Source: Coix lacryma-jobi var. lacryma-jobi (lineage: Eukaryota; Streptophyta; Magnoliopsida; Poales; Poaceae). Taken from it: a DNA stretch of 64,000 bases. A program made the position numbers and the translations under genes. The DNA lies in NCBI GenBank assembly GCA_009763385.1, contig VDCT01000041.1, positions 248,001-312,000 on the forward strand, in the 5' to 3' direction. The notes under the pieces were generated by a model. The model was not told where the DNA came from. It ran no database searches and saw nothing but the letters and a program-made list of their open reading frames with translations. Shown piece after piece: positions 1 to 11,330 of this stretch. How positions within the stretch are numbered: position 1 is the stretch's first letter; the number at the start of each line of letters is the position of its first letter.

Positions 1-1238
1 TCACGATGAGCGAGAACGAAGCAAATCATCGTGACGGGCGAAAACAAAAATGTGAAGAACACAGCTCAAAAAGACACCAATCGATCACGAATTCAACCGT
101 GTCTTGAAAACCCACGAGACAATAGTGAGATTACGGTCTCACTTCCTCAAAATCCCAAGAACACAGAGGTATGATTAGTCGTTTTTGGGATCACAGGCAG
201 CGAGGAATGATTAGAACCTAAGAGAGGGCTAGAGAGAGAGCTTACGAAATAATGGCTGCCAGGATTGGGAGAAAGGAGGGGCGCCCTCTCTTATTTATAG
301 CCTAATACAATAGTCCCCTTCTACCCCTAGATAAAAGAGCGAACAGGCAAACCCTATGGGTATTCCAGTCCAAACTCTGTGACGAAGTCGTGATCCGACG
401 GCCACGCGCATTCCTCATCCTTAGCTTCACCTCGACGCAAGCTGGATGCCGCCACGTGTCGTCCTGTCGACCGTCGCGCCTTCCTCGTGGATAGCTTCGC
501 CGCCGCACCAGCCTCTCCACGCCGCAAAACCGCGTCGACCATCCTGTTTGGACCTCCCCCCTTGATTTTGTGAAAGGCTGAAACGGGAAACCTGTCCTCC
601 GGCTGAGTTTTGTGGCCCAAACTCCAGAAACCCGCGAGCCCAGGTTTTGAGGCCCAAACCTTAAAAAACCGTCCTCGCGAGTTTTGAGGCCCAAATCGGA
701 AAACGGCCACCCTGAGTTTTGAGGCCAAACTCGAAAACCGTCGAGGGTAGTTTTTCGAGGCTCAACTACCAAACCCGCGCCGTAGACGGGATGTGGTTCT
801 CACACCCCGACCACCCGGCAGCGATTATGTCGATGCATGTCCAGCCTACACGCGCGGGCACAGTGCATTCTCCTTCCTTCCCGGGCCTCCCGCCAAGTGT
901 CACGACGCCATCACCTTCCTCCCGACTCGGCCGATGCACCGCACATCCCCATGTGCTCTTGCTCGTCGATGCCATGTGCCAGCTACCACAGCTGGTCCTC
1001 AGGTCTCCCGGTCCGTCGGTCCAAGCCTCACGTCCGCCCTTCACCGCTCCCGGTCCGTGGCACGACACGTCTCTACTTGACCTTCACCTCACCATCGACC
1101 ACTGTCTCTGAGCTCCACACCTGCACATCAAACACAACAAGAGACAAATGTTGCCCTCACCCCTTCCGGTGAGCCTGTATGACGATCCTCACATCAGGAA
1201 GGGAACCACAAGGGAACATATCAACCTTTGTGTTCACA
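1..1238 (-). repeat. 3' LTR of element A (partial, cut by window start)
   Basis: On the minus strand the LTR starts TGTGAACAC at 1238, directly after a polypurine tract, and continues to the window edge. It parallels 35943-37172. It contains a TATA-type box read on the minus strand at about 291-299 (TATAAATAA). Repeated short blocks around 540-770 contain 'gaggcccaaac' spaced 40-60 bp apart; the same blocks occur in the LTRs at 36490-36710, 43700-43900 and 51780-51990. No gene is present; the open frames here are chance frames in GC-rich LTR sequence. Confidence 0.8.
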
Positions 1239-1975
1239 ATCTCCCCCTTGATGAGTGCATCGTCAACAAATAGAACCATGATCAAGGAAGAAAAGAAAAA
1301 ATAGAAGAAAGATAGAAGGAGAAAGCTCACTCGAGATGTCCAAAAGCCAAGTTAAAAGCCAATAGAAGGACAAATCGAGATAAGCAAAGCTTGGTCCCTA
1401 AAGACATGGGTAACGGTTCGACACAACCAAGCAAAGGATCGGAGCAACAACTCAACAACGAGCAAAACTCGATCGAACTGAGCGAAAAAATTGGTTCCAA
1501 AGACATGGGCAACGACTTGACACAACCAAGTCAAAATCAAGCTAGTCCTCAAGAAGAGGCAGAAAAGAAAAGGGCTCAACACCACTAGCTGAGAACTCGA
1601 TACCAATTGAAGCTGAAATAGCACATAAGAATGCAAAACTGCTAGTCCCTCAAGATAGAGGCACAGAGGCTCAACACAACTAGCAGAAAAATCCATACCA
1701 ATCCAAATCAAGGCAGGAAGCAGAAACGCTCCCCCTCACTACAAGAACTCACCCTCAACAAGTGAAGCACAGAAATCACAGTATTTGCAAATTGTCACAT
1801 ATCACAAAAAAAATTCTCCCCCTTGGGGCAATTTGCAAAAACAAGGAGGAAAAAGAGCTCAATCAAGCGAAACGGAGCTAGGTCATGCCTATCGGAGCAT
1901 CCAAATGCATATGAGTGTGAGGTGTTTTCTTTATGGAAGGTTCTATGACAAACAAATTATTAGAAAGATTTGAAG
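1239..1975 (-). other. 3' tail of element A with two polypurine tracts
   Basis: This non-coding stretch joins the 3' LTR. On the minus strand a purine tract, AAGGGGGAGAT (about 1239-1250), abuts the LTR start and is the expected plus-strand primer. A second tract, CCCCAAGGGGGAGAA, is at about 1812-1827. Having several such tracts is a recognised Sirevirus trait. The rest is A-rich on the plus strand with repeated 'acacaaccaag' blocks and no convincing frame. The left edge of Gypsy element G1 lies near 1975; I placed it where Gypsy gag similarity stops, so it may be off by tens of bases. Confidence 0.6.
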
Positions 1976-2536
1976 GAATTCAATTTGGTTGTGTGTTCCT
2001 CCTCATGTGGTCGGGATTGGGCTCAACTTCTTCTTGGGGAATTCATCACAAATAATGTCAGTGTAAGGAGTGTTTTCAAGGATTTTTCAAGGATGGCTTT
2101 TCCTTCACTAACAGTTTTTTGAGCGAATGATCCTCCCAAAGAGGGTATCGAGAAAAAGGGCAGCTCTTTGCTAAGACCATAATAAAATGTTGTATAATAA
2201 CATCATCGGGCAAAGCAAGATCTGGGCCAATGTTGACAAGGCTCATAAATCTAGCCCAGGGCTGCTCCTAGTCGCCTTCTCTTTTTGTTGAAAGGTAAGA
2301 ATTTCTATTCGAAGGGCAGTGATTCAAGACAGAGGGAAGAAAGCAAGCAAGACAAAATTTGGTCTCAAAGTTCATCCCAGTTTCCATCTACTCCTCTTAC
2401 GTTATGAGCATACCACTGTTTCGCTCTTCCAAAAAGGGAGAACAGAAATAATTTCCATTTAATGGTCTCTTGTGTCATGCCCGCAACAGACAAGCAAGAA
2501 CACAATGCTCAAAATCCCTAAGGTGAGTGTGAGAGT
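1976..2536 (-). pseudogene. gag: G1 gag, C-terminal part
   Basis: On the minus strand this matches the gag of G2 at 63720-64000, including the block around 'AKQWY', and continues further downstream. The downstream part reads like Athila-type gag, with a recognisable 'ARFMSLVNIGPDLALP' region. Stops and frame breaks interrupt it. Gag forms the particle that packages element RNA in the cytoplasm. The upstream edge (2536) is the precise point where element B inserted; the other half of the gene is at 17545-17664. Confidence 0.7.
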
Positions 2537-4099
2537 TGAACGCATCTTGGCCCCTAGTGGGTGCGGTGATTTGGATGAAACACAAGATTACTGTGACTAA
2601 CATGGTTTTGCAGACAGAAACAAGATTGAGTTAGGTCACAGTAATGGCGACGATACGGGCTATGGAGGTCATGTCCCCTGGCGATGGATATCATTTCGGT
2701 TTTCAATGGACGGACGACGAAGATGGTGGTAGACTAGGCTAAGTGTCATATAGTGCTGGAGGACACTTAGGTAGTCTTAGGTCTTTGTTTTTCTTTGGCC
2801 GTACTATAAAGGGGAGCGTGAATCAGTAGCTTGACCTAGATGAGTCTATTGAGGTAGGTGTGGGTGCACACTTGTTATTTCATAGCTCTAGGTAGCTCAG
2901 AGAGAAGCCTTATGTCGAGAGGATCAAAAGTCGTTTTGGCCGCGTCGCGATCCGAATTCGTTTGGCATGGTAATGGCATGAAGATGCTGGCTCAGGTGGG
3001 CATCGAAGGCTCTGATGCTCACCCCGACTAGGGTTTAGTCTGGTGCGTGGCATCGGAGGCTCCGATGTTGCCACATCGGACGCTCCTTGCCACTGTTCAC
3101 TTGCGAGTGAACTGTGGGATGCATTGGACACTGGCATCGGATGCTGAGGGCCAGCATCCTATGGCCATCCACAGAGGTTCCAGAGGGTGAATCCACATCG
3201 GATGCGTCCGATGTGGAGGCATCGGATTTGCCTAGAGTCTGATGCTCCTTTAACATGTCTAACAAGATGGTACAGTCGACCGTTGGTCGAGGTCATCGGC
3301 GCCTCCGATGCCCAGCATCAGAGCGTCCGATGCCCCCACAGAAGCACATGTTTGGTGCTGTTTTGGATGACCTGTTGGGGAGTATTATACTCCCTCCCTC
3401 ATCCATTAGAGTGTTCTTGCAACTTCCATCTGCTGAGAGACACATTGTGAGTGTGAGATAGTGCAAGAGCCCTAGTGAGGTTGAGTGAGTGCTAATTGAG
3501 AGAATTAGTCACCTCCTAGTGAGAATTGAGTAGCAAGTGTGCATCCATCCATCTCTTTGGCCTTGTGTTGGTCAAGAGAGAGTTTCTAGCTTGTTACTCT
3601 TGGTGATCGGCATCACCTAGACGGCTTGGTGGCGATCGTGAAGCTTGGAGAGCATCCAGTGGCATTGTGGATGACCCAAGCAAGCTTGTGACCAGTAGTG
3701 AGCGATTCACCGGGCCGGAGCGGCGAAGAATCAGCTCATAGTGAGCACTTGGTCCTTGCGCGGATCAAGGGGGAGCGATACCCTTGCACGGGTGCTCCAA
3801 TGAGGACTAGGGGGTGTGCCGACACCTCGATACCTCGGCAAAAAGATCGTCTTGTCATCTCTACTCCTTTACTTACGCATTTACTTTCAAGCAATTCAAT
3901 TCCGCATTATACTTGTTGTTCATTCTCTATTGAATTGCTTTGCTAGAATAGGAGTGGCATAGACTTGGTTTTTTGTGCGGTAGAATAAAGAGAAATACAC
4001 TTCTAGGCACAGGGGGTTAATTGGGCTTAATAGGTTTTAATTCTTGCTAAGTTTTAAAAAGCCCAATTCACCCCCCTCTTGGGCATCTTGATCCTTTCA
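2537..4099 (+). repeat. 5' LTR of element B
   Basis: It starts TGAACGCATC and ends ATCCTTTCA, and matches 15990-17544 over its whole length. TATAAAGG at 2805-2812 is the likely core promoter. The stretch 3000-3340 is filled with imperfect palindromes built on CATCGGA and TCCGATG. The 3' edge is fixed by the primer site that follows. Confidence 0.9.
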
Positions 4100-4100
4100 A

Positions 4101-4114
4101 TTGGTATCGGAGCC
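4101..4114 (+). other. Primer binding site of element B
   Basis: TTGGTATCGGAGCC lies one base after the 5' LTR. It matches the 3' end of initiator methionine tRNA (TGGTATCAGAGCC) with one change. This is the standard priming site of Sireviruses and many other Copia elements. Confidence 0.9.
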
Positions 4115-4153
4115 TCGTGCTCTCGATTTAGGCTTAACCACATAGAGTTTAAG

Positions 4154-6530
4154 ATGTCCGGATGTGATGGACCACCTCCCATGTTCGAGGGAGACTTTCC
4201 ATATTGTAAAATCCGTATGGAGTCGTACCTAGAAGCGGTTGATGTAGATGCCGCGAAGCCGCCATAACCGGGTTCCCCAAACCCAAGGAGGGCACACCTC
4301 ACGCCACATGAGGAAGAGATGAGAAGTGAAATGCAAAAGCCAAAAACATTCTTTTAGAGGCATTTGCAAGGATGTGTTTAAACCGCGTCCGAAACCACAA
4401 GAATGCCCATGATCTATGGGATAACATTTGTGCACTCCATGAGGGAACCAAGAGTGAGCGTGAGGAACGTTATCATTTAGTTATGCAAAAGCTTCACTCC
4501 TTTGATATGCATGCTAATGAAAGTGCAAATGAAATGTACTCACGCTTGAATGTTATTGTAGAGGAACTCAATGGACTTGGGCTCACACAAATGCAACCAT
4601 CCGATGTTTGTGAGGAAATTTCTTTGTGTCCTTCCAATTGAGAAGTATGGACACATTGTGACGGTGCTACATCAAGGTGATCTTTCCACCGCTACACCAA
4701 CTCAAATATTGGAAAGATCAATGCGCATGAGATGTACATGCACATCACACAAAGTGGTGGCTCTTCCACCGACAAGAAGAAGGACTTGGCCTTCAAAGCA
4801 AGCCATGACAAGAAGGGCAAGTCAAAGGCTATTGAGGTGCATCATAAGAGCTCAAGTGATGAAGAGGATGATTCCAACATCGCTCTCATGGTGAGAAGAA
4901 CCACCAAGATGTTGAAGAAGCTTCACAAGAATGGAGTCAACTTTGACTCAAGAAAGAAGAAATTCTTCACAAGTAGCAAGAGGAGACCAATCTCCGAAAT
5001 GGATTGCTACAATTGCGGAGCTTGGCCATCTTGCCCACCAATGCACCAAGCCCAAGAAGGACAACTACATAACAAGAACAAGGGCAAGAAGTATGACTCA
5101 TCGAGTGAAGATGAGAGAAGAATGACAAGCCCTACACAAGAAGAAAGATGGCAAGAAGAAGCAATACCACATAAAGGTGGTAAAGCATACATTGTTGGTG
5201 ATTGGCTCACCGACATTGACTCCTCCGGTGGCTCATCCGATGAAGACAGTGATGATGAGAAGGAGAAGGTGGCCGCTCTAGTCATTGGCTCCTCTACACC
5301 ACCACCACCGTCACCATCATCATCTACACACCTATGCCTCATGGCTAAAGGTGATCGAAAGTACAAAGCGATGATGACTCTAGTGATAGTGATAGTGATG
5401 GTGAATTTGAGGCACCCACTTATGATGAGCTTGTTAAATTGCTAAACAACTACTCTAAAATCATAAGAAAGACTAGAGCTAAAAATGAAAGCTTGTTGAT
5501 GAAAATGAATCTCTGGTTGAGAAATATGATCATGCTACTCATGCTAGTGATGAGCTAAAAGATGAACTTGCTACTATGTCTCATCATCATCTATCAAGGA
5601 GCTCAAGTCCTCTAACAAAGAGCTCAAAGCTAAAAATGAAAAACTTGACAAGATGCATAGTGACTTTACCACTAGTTATGCTTGCTAAAGAACAATACAC
5701 TCAAGTGAAAGTTGATATGACACTCTCACCGCTGCTTATATAACTTTCACATGAGACACATGATGCCCCTAACCTTGTTGTTAAGTGTGACATAGCAACA
5801 TCTTGTGAGGACTTGGTTAGTGAGCATGATGAGCAAAGAGCTAGTGGCAAGGGCAAGAAAGTGGTTGAGGCCGATCACTATGATGACTATGTCAAGATCA
5901 AGAATGAGAATGCCAAGCTCAAGAGTGATCTAGAGAAGCTTGCAACCACAAAGCAAGTCACTATTGAGACTCATGATGATGACTATAGCATGTCACTTGA
6001 GCTAGACAAGCTAAAAGAAGAGAACAAGAGATTGAAGATGGAGAGGATTACAAGATGACACCATCTCAATTAGAGCTCCAACAAGAGAATGACAAGCTCA
6101 AGAAAGAGAAGGAGCACCTCACCACCGGGTTGAAAATTCACCAAGGGTCAATGTCTTCAAAGTGAGCTACTCATGAACACTGTGATGAAGACAAATAGAA
6201 ATGGCATTGGCTTCCTTGAAGAGAAGATGAAGCAACGCAAGAGCATCACAAGCCAAAGAAGAAGAAGATTGGGAGATGCTATGAGTGTGGAAAGGAAGGA
6301 CACTTTGCTCATGATTGTGAAGAGCCAAAACCCACACTCTTGCCCAAGCATGCTAGGCCCTTTGCTTTCATGCTCACTACATGCTTAGACAATACTCTAG
6401 TGGCAAGATGAAAGTCATGTTCATGGCCTCCTAACAAGAATAGGCCAAAGCAAATATGGGTTGCAAAGTCACTAGTTGAGAAGGTTAAGGGACCTCAACA
6501 AGTTTGGGTCCCAAAAGCTCAAGCTTGATT
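4154..6530 (+). pseudogene. gag: Element B gag (nucleocapsid polyprotein), broken
   Basis: The start ATG at 4154 follows the primer site and begins a frame reading MSGCDGPPPMFEGDFPY. The helical capsid region is at about 4370-4640. Two zinc knuckles follow. The first is at about 5005-5050 (starts CYNCG), damaged by a short deletion. The second is at 6277-6318 and keeps the full CX2CX4HX4C pattern (CYECGKEGHFAHDC). A lysine/glutamate-rich coiled-coil stretch (about 5810-6130) lies between them. Two knuckles and a long coiled-coil linker are usual for large Sirevirus gag proteins. Several frameshifts and stops (for example at 4264 and 6056) make it a pseudogene. The same gene occurs on the minus strand at 56901-59319. 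Confidence 0.85.
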
Positions 6531-6539
6531 TCTTGTGTG

Positions 6540-7999
6540 TGTAGGTGAACTACAAGACCGGTGGATCTCATTGTGTGATTGATAGTGGTTGCACACAACA
6601 TATGACCGGTGATCCCCGATGTTCACCTCACTAGAAGAGAATGTCGATGACCAAGAAAAGATAACATTTGGTGACAACTCAAAGGGCAATGTCAAGGGAT
6701 TGGGCAAAGTGGCAATATCAAATGATCATACCATCTCCATGTGCTTCTAGTTGCATCATTGAGCTTCAACTTGCTATCCGTTGAGCACTATGTGATCTTG
6801 GCTTTCAATGTTTGTTCACCGACAAGGAAGTGGTTGTGGCCAAGAAAGATGATACACAAGTGATATTCAAAGGCTTTAGATACAACAATCTCTATCTAGT
6901 GGATTTCTCCTCCGAAGATGCCAACTTGAAATCATGTTTGTTCACTAAGCAATCACTTGGTTGGCTATGGCATACAAGGTTGGCACATGTTGGGATGAAC
7001 ACTCTCAACAAGCTATTGAAGAAGGATTTTGGTTAGAGGCTTGAAGGATGTCAATTTGAGAAGGACAAATTGTGTAGTGCATGTCAAGCGCAGCAAGTTG
7101 CAAACACTCATCCACCAAAGCCTTTGTGTCAACATCAAGAGAGTTGGAGCTACTTCACATGGATCTATTTGGGCCAACAACATATGCTAGCTTGGGGTGG
7201 AAATCTCTATTGCCTAGTGATTGTTGATGACTATTCTAGATACACTTGGGTATTCTTTCTTCATGACAAATCCGAAGCAACCCCTTCATTCAAGAATTTG
7301 CCAAGAGAGCCCAAAATGAGTTTGACTTGAGATCAAGGAAATTAGAAAAGTGATAATGGAAAGGAGTTTGAAACACCCACATTGAAGAGTATTGTGATGA
7401 AGTTGGGATCAAGCATGAAGTCTCCGCAACATATACACCCACACAAAATGGGGTAGTTGAGAGGAAGAAACCGGACACTAAAATCACCCTAGCAAGAACA
7501 ATGTTAGATGAGTACACCACACCGGAAAGATTTTGGGCGGAAGCAATCACACCGCTTGCTATGCATCAAACCGGTTGTTCCCCCATCGTCTTCTTGGCAA
7601 TACCCCGTATGAGCTACTCAACAACAAGAAGCCGGATATATCATTCTATAGAGTGTTTGGGTGCAAATGCTACATCTACAAGAAGCGCCAACACCTAGGG
7701 AAGTTTCAATGCCGATGTGATATTGGTTTTTCTTGTTGGTTACTCATTGAAGTCCAAAGCATATCGAGTATTCAACCATGCACCGGGATGGTAGAAGAAA
7801 CATATGATGTGAATTCGATGAATCTAATGGCTCTCAAGGAGAGCATGAAAATCTGATGATGTAGGTGATGAACCATTGAGGGAAGCCATGAAGAACATGC
7901 CGGTTGGAGCCATCAGCCTAAAATGATGATGATGATGTGCAAGTCATTGACAAGCCATCCTCATCCAATGTACCACATGATGATAACAAGAGAAGGAGG
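6540..7999 (+). pseudogene. pol: Element B pol, first half: protease and integrase
   Basis: The aspartic protease active site DSGC is at 6581-6592, followed by QHMTGD. The pre-integrase zinc region is at about 6960-7120, with the HX3H-type part (HTRLAHVG) and CXXC (CSACQ). The integrase core follows at about 7150-7850: the DLFGP-like start is degraded, then VDDYSRYTWVFF, then SDNGKEF in a shifted frame. Stops at 7036 and frameshifts at several points break the reading. The order protease, integrase, reverse transcriptase is that of Copia. The region ends where solo LTR S7 inserted (after 7999). Confidence 0.85.
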
Positions 8000-9517
8000 T
8001 GTTGACGCAAAACGTGACGCCCTGCGCCAGGCACACAGCAAGCCGAACGAGCTTGCTTCAATCGGTGCCCGGAGTATTTCGAATCTGGAAGCGTGCCAGT
8101 CGATTTGACCTAAGAACCAACAAGGATAAAATATGAGAATACCTGGGAACATTGCTGGGTGAACCAGGCAGTTTCATATGTACGGCTTTGAAAGCCAATC
8201 ATGACGGCACAAGCATAAAGCTGTTTTGTCGAAACCGGTTTTATAATGTCATTCGGCAAGTATAAAGATGGAGCTCATAAACATGTTGATGACGAACACA
8301 TGAATAACAGAAGGTAAAAGGGTAATTTGTAAATATAAATCTATTCAAATAACATATGCATAGGCTAATCCAACTAATCTGCCGCACGTTTAGCCTTCAT
8401 GAACCCGTCAAGTATACACTCAAGCAAAGCTAATCCACCGCATGATACCACTTGCTATAAGTCCACACCACTCCTTATAATTAGATTAATCCACCGCATG
8501 ATACGATCTAATTATAAGAAGCTAAAAGCATACATATATCTGAAAAGATCTATAAAACTCATTACTCATGTAAGCTTAACCAGAGTCGGCAAACTAGCCG
8601 AACTGGGGTCTATGAAGAAGGAACATACAAGCCAAGCATGATTAAACTAATCTAAAACCTGCACCTGCCGCACGTACCCAGTTCTATCAAAGCCTAAGCA
8701 TGGTCGACATGCATGAACCCACAACATGTGACAATCTGGATTGAAAGTTAATTCGGCCATCATGATCTTATAATTAACGAGGCACAAATAAACTCATGCA
8801 GCAGGGCCGAACAAAGATCAACTAGATGGGGCAAAGAGTGTTATAGGAATTAATAAATAAACATATAACAGGTAACTTAATGAATCTATTAGATCTGCCA
8901 AATCTAACAGAGCCGATAACTATTTTTCCTCATGACTTAATCCGCCGCACGATACAAGGCATAAGCAAAACTTCCGTCAAACTTAAATCCGCCGCACGAT
9001 ACTAGCTTAACATACGAGACTACTTGCCATCATATCTAAATCCACCGCATGATACTAGACATGATAGCAAGGTTGCCGGTACTTACGGAGTCGACGGATC
9101 GATGATTCCCTCGAAGAACTTCGACGACACGACTTAGGGACTCGAAAGGTGGCACGGCCGGTTGTATGATATGGTTGTGAACAGTTTTTACCAATGGTCG
9201 AGGGCTTATATTTATACCCTGGACCGAAACACGAATCCTAGACGATTAACGACTTAAAAAAACAAGGAGATATATAATCATATTCCTAATCCTTTCGGCG
9301 TCTTCCATCGTCACGTATCTTCTCGTGCAAGCTGGCTTTACCTGCATCATCCATTTTCCCGAATGGGGCTACTGCTTCACGAAATAGCCGACCGCGCAGG
9401 TATTCACCGAAAGTCTTAGGACCAAATAGCCGTCTGAATGCTTGTCGAATCCTTCTCTTCTCTGTTGGCTTGGACCCACCTGTCATATCCTCGTGTGTGC
9501 GAAACTGGTGTGTAACA
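8000..9517 (-). mobile_element. Solo LTR S7 inside element B pol
   Basis: The ends are TGTTGACGC (8000) and TGTAACA (9517), and the flanks are GGAGG on both sides (7995-7999 and 9518-9522), a perfect 5-bp target duplication. There is no internal coding region, so this is a solo LTR left by recombination between the two LTRs of one element. A TATAAATATAA box on the minus strand near 9200-9215 suggests minus-strand orientation. A 16-bp motif, ATCCRCCGCAYGATAC, is repeated at 8433, 8489, 8940, 8987 and 9040. The family is probably Gypsy from its end sequences, but I cannot name it. Confidence 0.85.
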
Positions 9518-9522
9518 GGAGG

Positions 9523-11330
9523 GATCCATTTGAAGATCCTCATGTCTCATGATCAAATGGTGGTACAAGCTCAAGATGTTGATGCTCCACAAGCGGCCCC
9601 TCAAGTGGTTGATCGAAGGACTACCCTCTACTCTACTAAAGCTCTCCTCAAGAGCTCATCATTGGGAGTCCAACAAGGGGTGTAATGACTCGATCTCAAA
9701 AACTTGCTTTATTTATTGAACACACCACCCTTTGTCTCTCTTGTTGAGCCTACCATTGTAGATGAAGCTCTAGGTGATCCGGATTGGGTATGCTATGCAT
9801 GAAGAATTAAACAACTTCACTTGCGCAACCAAGTTTGGACACTTGAAGAGCGACCCCGAGGCGCAAGAGTCATTGGAACAAAATGGGTGTTTAGGAACAA
9901 ACAAGATGATCAAGGCAAGGTTGTTAGAAACAAGGCAAGCTAGTGGCAAAGGGTCTCTCTCAAGTTGAAGGTTTGGATTTTGGAGAGACCTTTGCACCGG
10001 TTGCAAGACTCGAAGCCATTAGTATCCTCCTTGCATATGCATCACATCATGACATTAAATTATATCAAATGGATGTGAAAAGTGCATTTTTAAATGGCTT
10101 CATAAATGACTAGTCTATGTTTGATCAACCTCTCCCGGTTTGAAGACCCTAGATATCCTAATCATGTTTATGGCTGTCCAAGACGCTATATGGGCTCAAG
10201 CAAGCCCCTAGAGCGTGGTATGAGTGCCTCCGGGACTTCCTCATTGAGAAGGGCTTCACCATTGGGGACAGGTCGACACTACTTGACACCAAGCTTGTGA
10301 GAAGTGGAGAAATCTGATGTCTCATTTGTCAAGTCTACTTGATGATATCATCTTCATGTCAACAAATGAAGCCTATTGCAAGAATTTGGTGACTTGATGT
10401 CGAAGGAGTCGAAATGTCCATGATTGGAGAGCTCGCATTCTTCCTAGGCTTCCAAGTCAAGCAATTGAAGGAGGGAACTTTCATATCTCAAGAGAAGTAT
10501 ACAAAAGACCTCCTCAAGCGCTTCAACATGGATGATTGCAAGCCTATCAAGACTCCAATGCCACAAACGGACATCTCGACCTAGATGTGGGAGGTACCTG
10601 GTTGATCAAACTCTCTAACCGCTCTATGATTGGTAGTTTTGTTGTATTTGACCGCATCTAGGCCCGACATCATGTTTAGTGTGTGCATGTGTGCTCGCTT
10701 TCATCAAGCCGATCCTAGGGAATCACATCTCATAGCGGTGAAGAGAATCCTTAGGTACCTAAAGCACACCCCAAGCATTGGCCTTTGGTATCCCAAAGGA
10801 GCTAACTTCCAACTCGTTGGTTATTCCGATTCAGATTACGCGGGTTGCAAAGTAATGAAAAAGCACATCCGGAGGGTTGCCATTTGCTTGGGAGATCACT
10901 AGTTCATCAATGGAGTTCGAAAAGCAAAATAGTGTGGCCTTTCTACCGCCGAGGCGGAATACATAGCCGCGGTGCTTGTTGTGCATAAATCCTTTACATG
11001 AAACAACCCCTTTTAGACTATGGTGTAGTTATAGAAAGGGTACCTTTGTTGTGTGACAATGAGAGCGCGGTTAAGCTTGCTAACAACCCGTGTCAACACT
11101 CTCGCACCAAGAACATAGATATTCGCCTTCACTTCTCTTCTTAGAGACCATGTTTCTAAGAAAGACCTATCCTTAGAGGGAGTTAGAGACCGAAGATCAA
11201 TTGACGGATATCTTCACAAAACCCCTAGATGAAAACACTCTTTGTAGATTGCGAAGTGAGCTTAATGTGCTTGATCTAAGTAACTTTGTCAAAAAGGTGA
11301 AAGATGGTTGTCTTTGCATTGCATTGTAAT
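9523..11330 (+). pseudogene. pol: Element B pol, second half: reverse transcriptase and RNase H
   Basis: After S7 the linker resumes (9523-9735), then the Copia reverse transcriptase: the 'ARLVAKG' block at about 9920, 'QMDVKSAFLNG' at 10068-10100, 'LYGLKQAPRAWY' at about 10185, and the catalytic YxDD site at 10336-10346, shifted out of frame by one missing base. RNase H follows, with 'DNESAVKLANNP' at about 11055 and the terminal 'TKP' region near 11220. Many stops and frameshifts are present. The enzyme normally copies element RNA to DNA in the particle; this copy is dead. Confidence 0.88.

Noticed and set aside
719..1111. Open frames of 95-130 codons in the LTR of A and its copies (also 36655-37305 and 43220-43788)
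   Set aside because: They overlap on both strands, recur only because the LTR is repeated, have stop-poor GC-rich composition and show no protein family.
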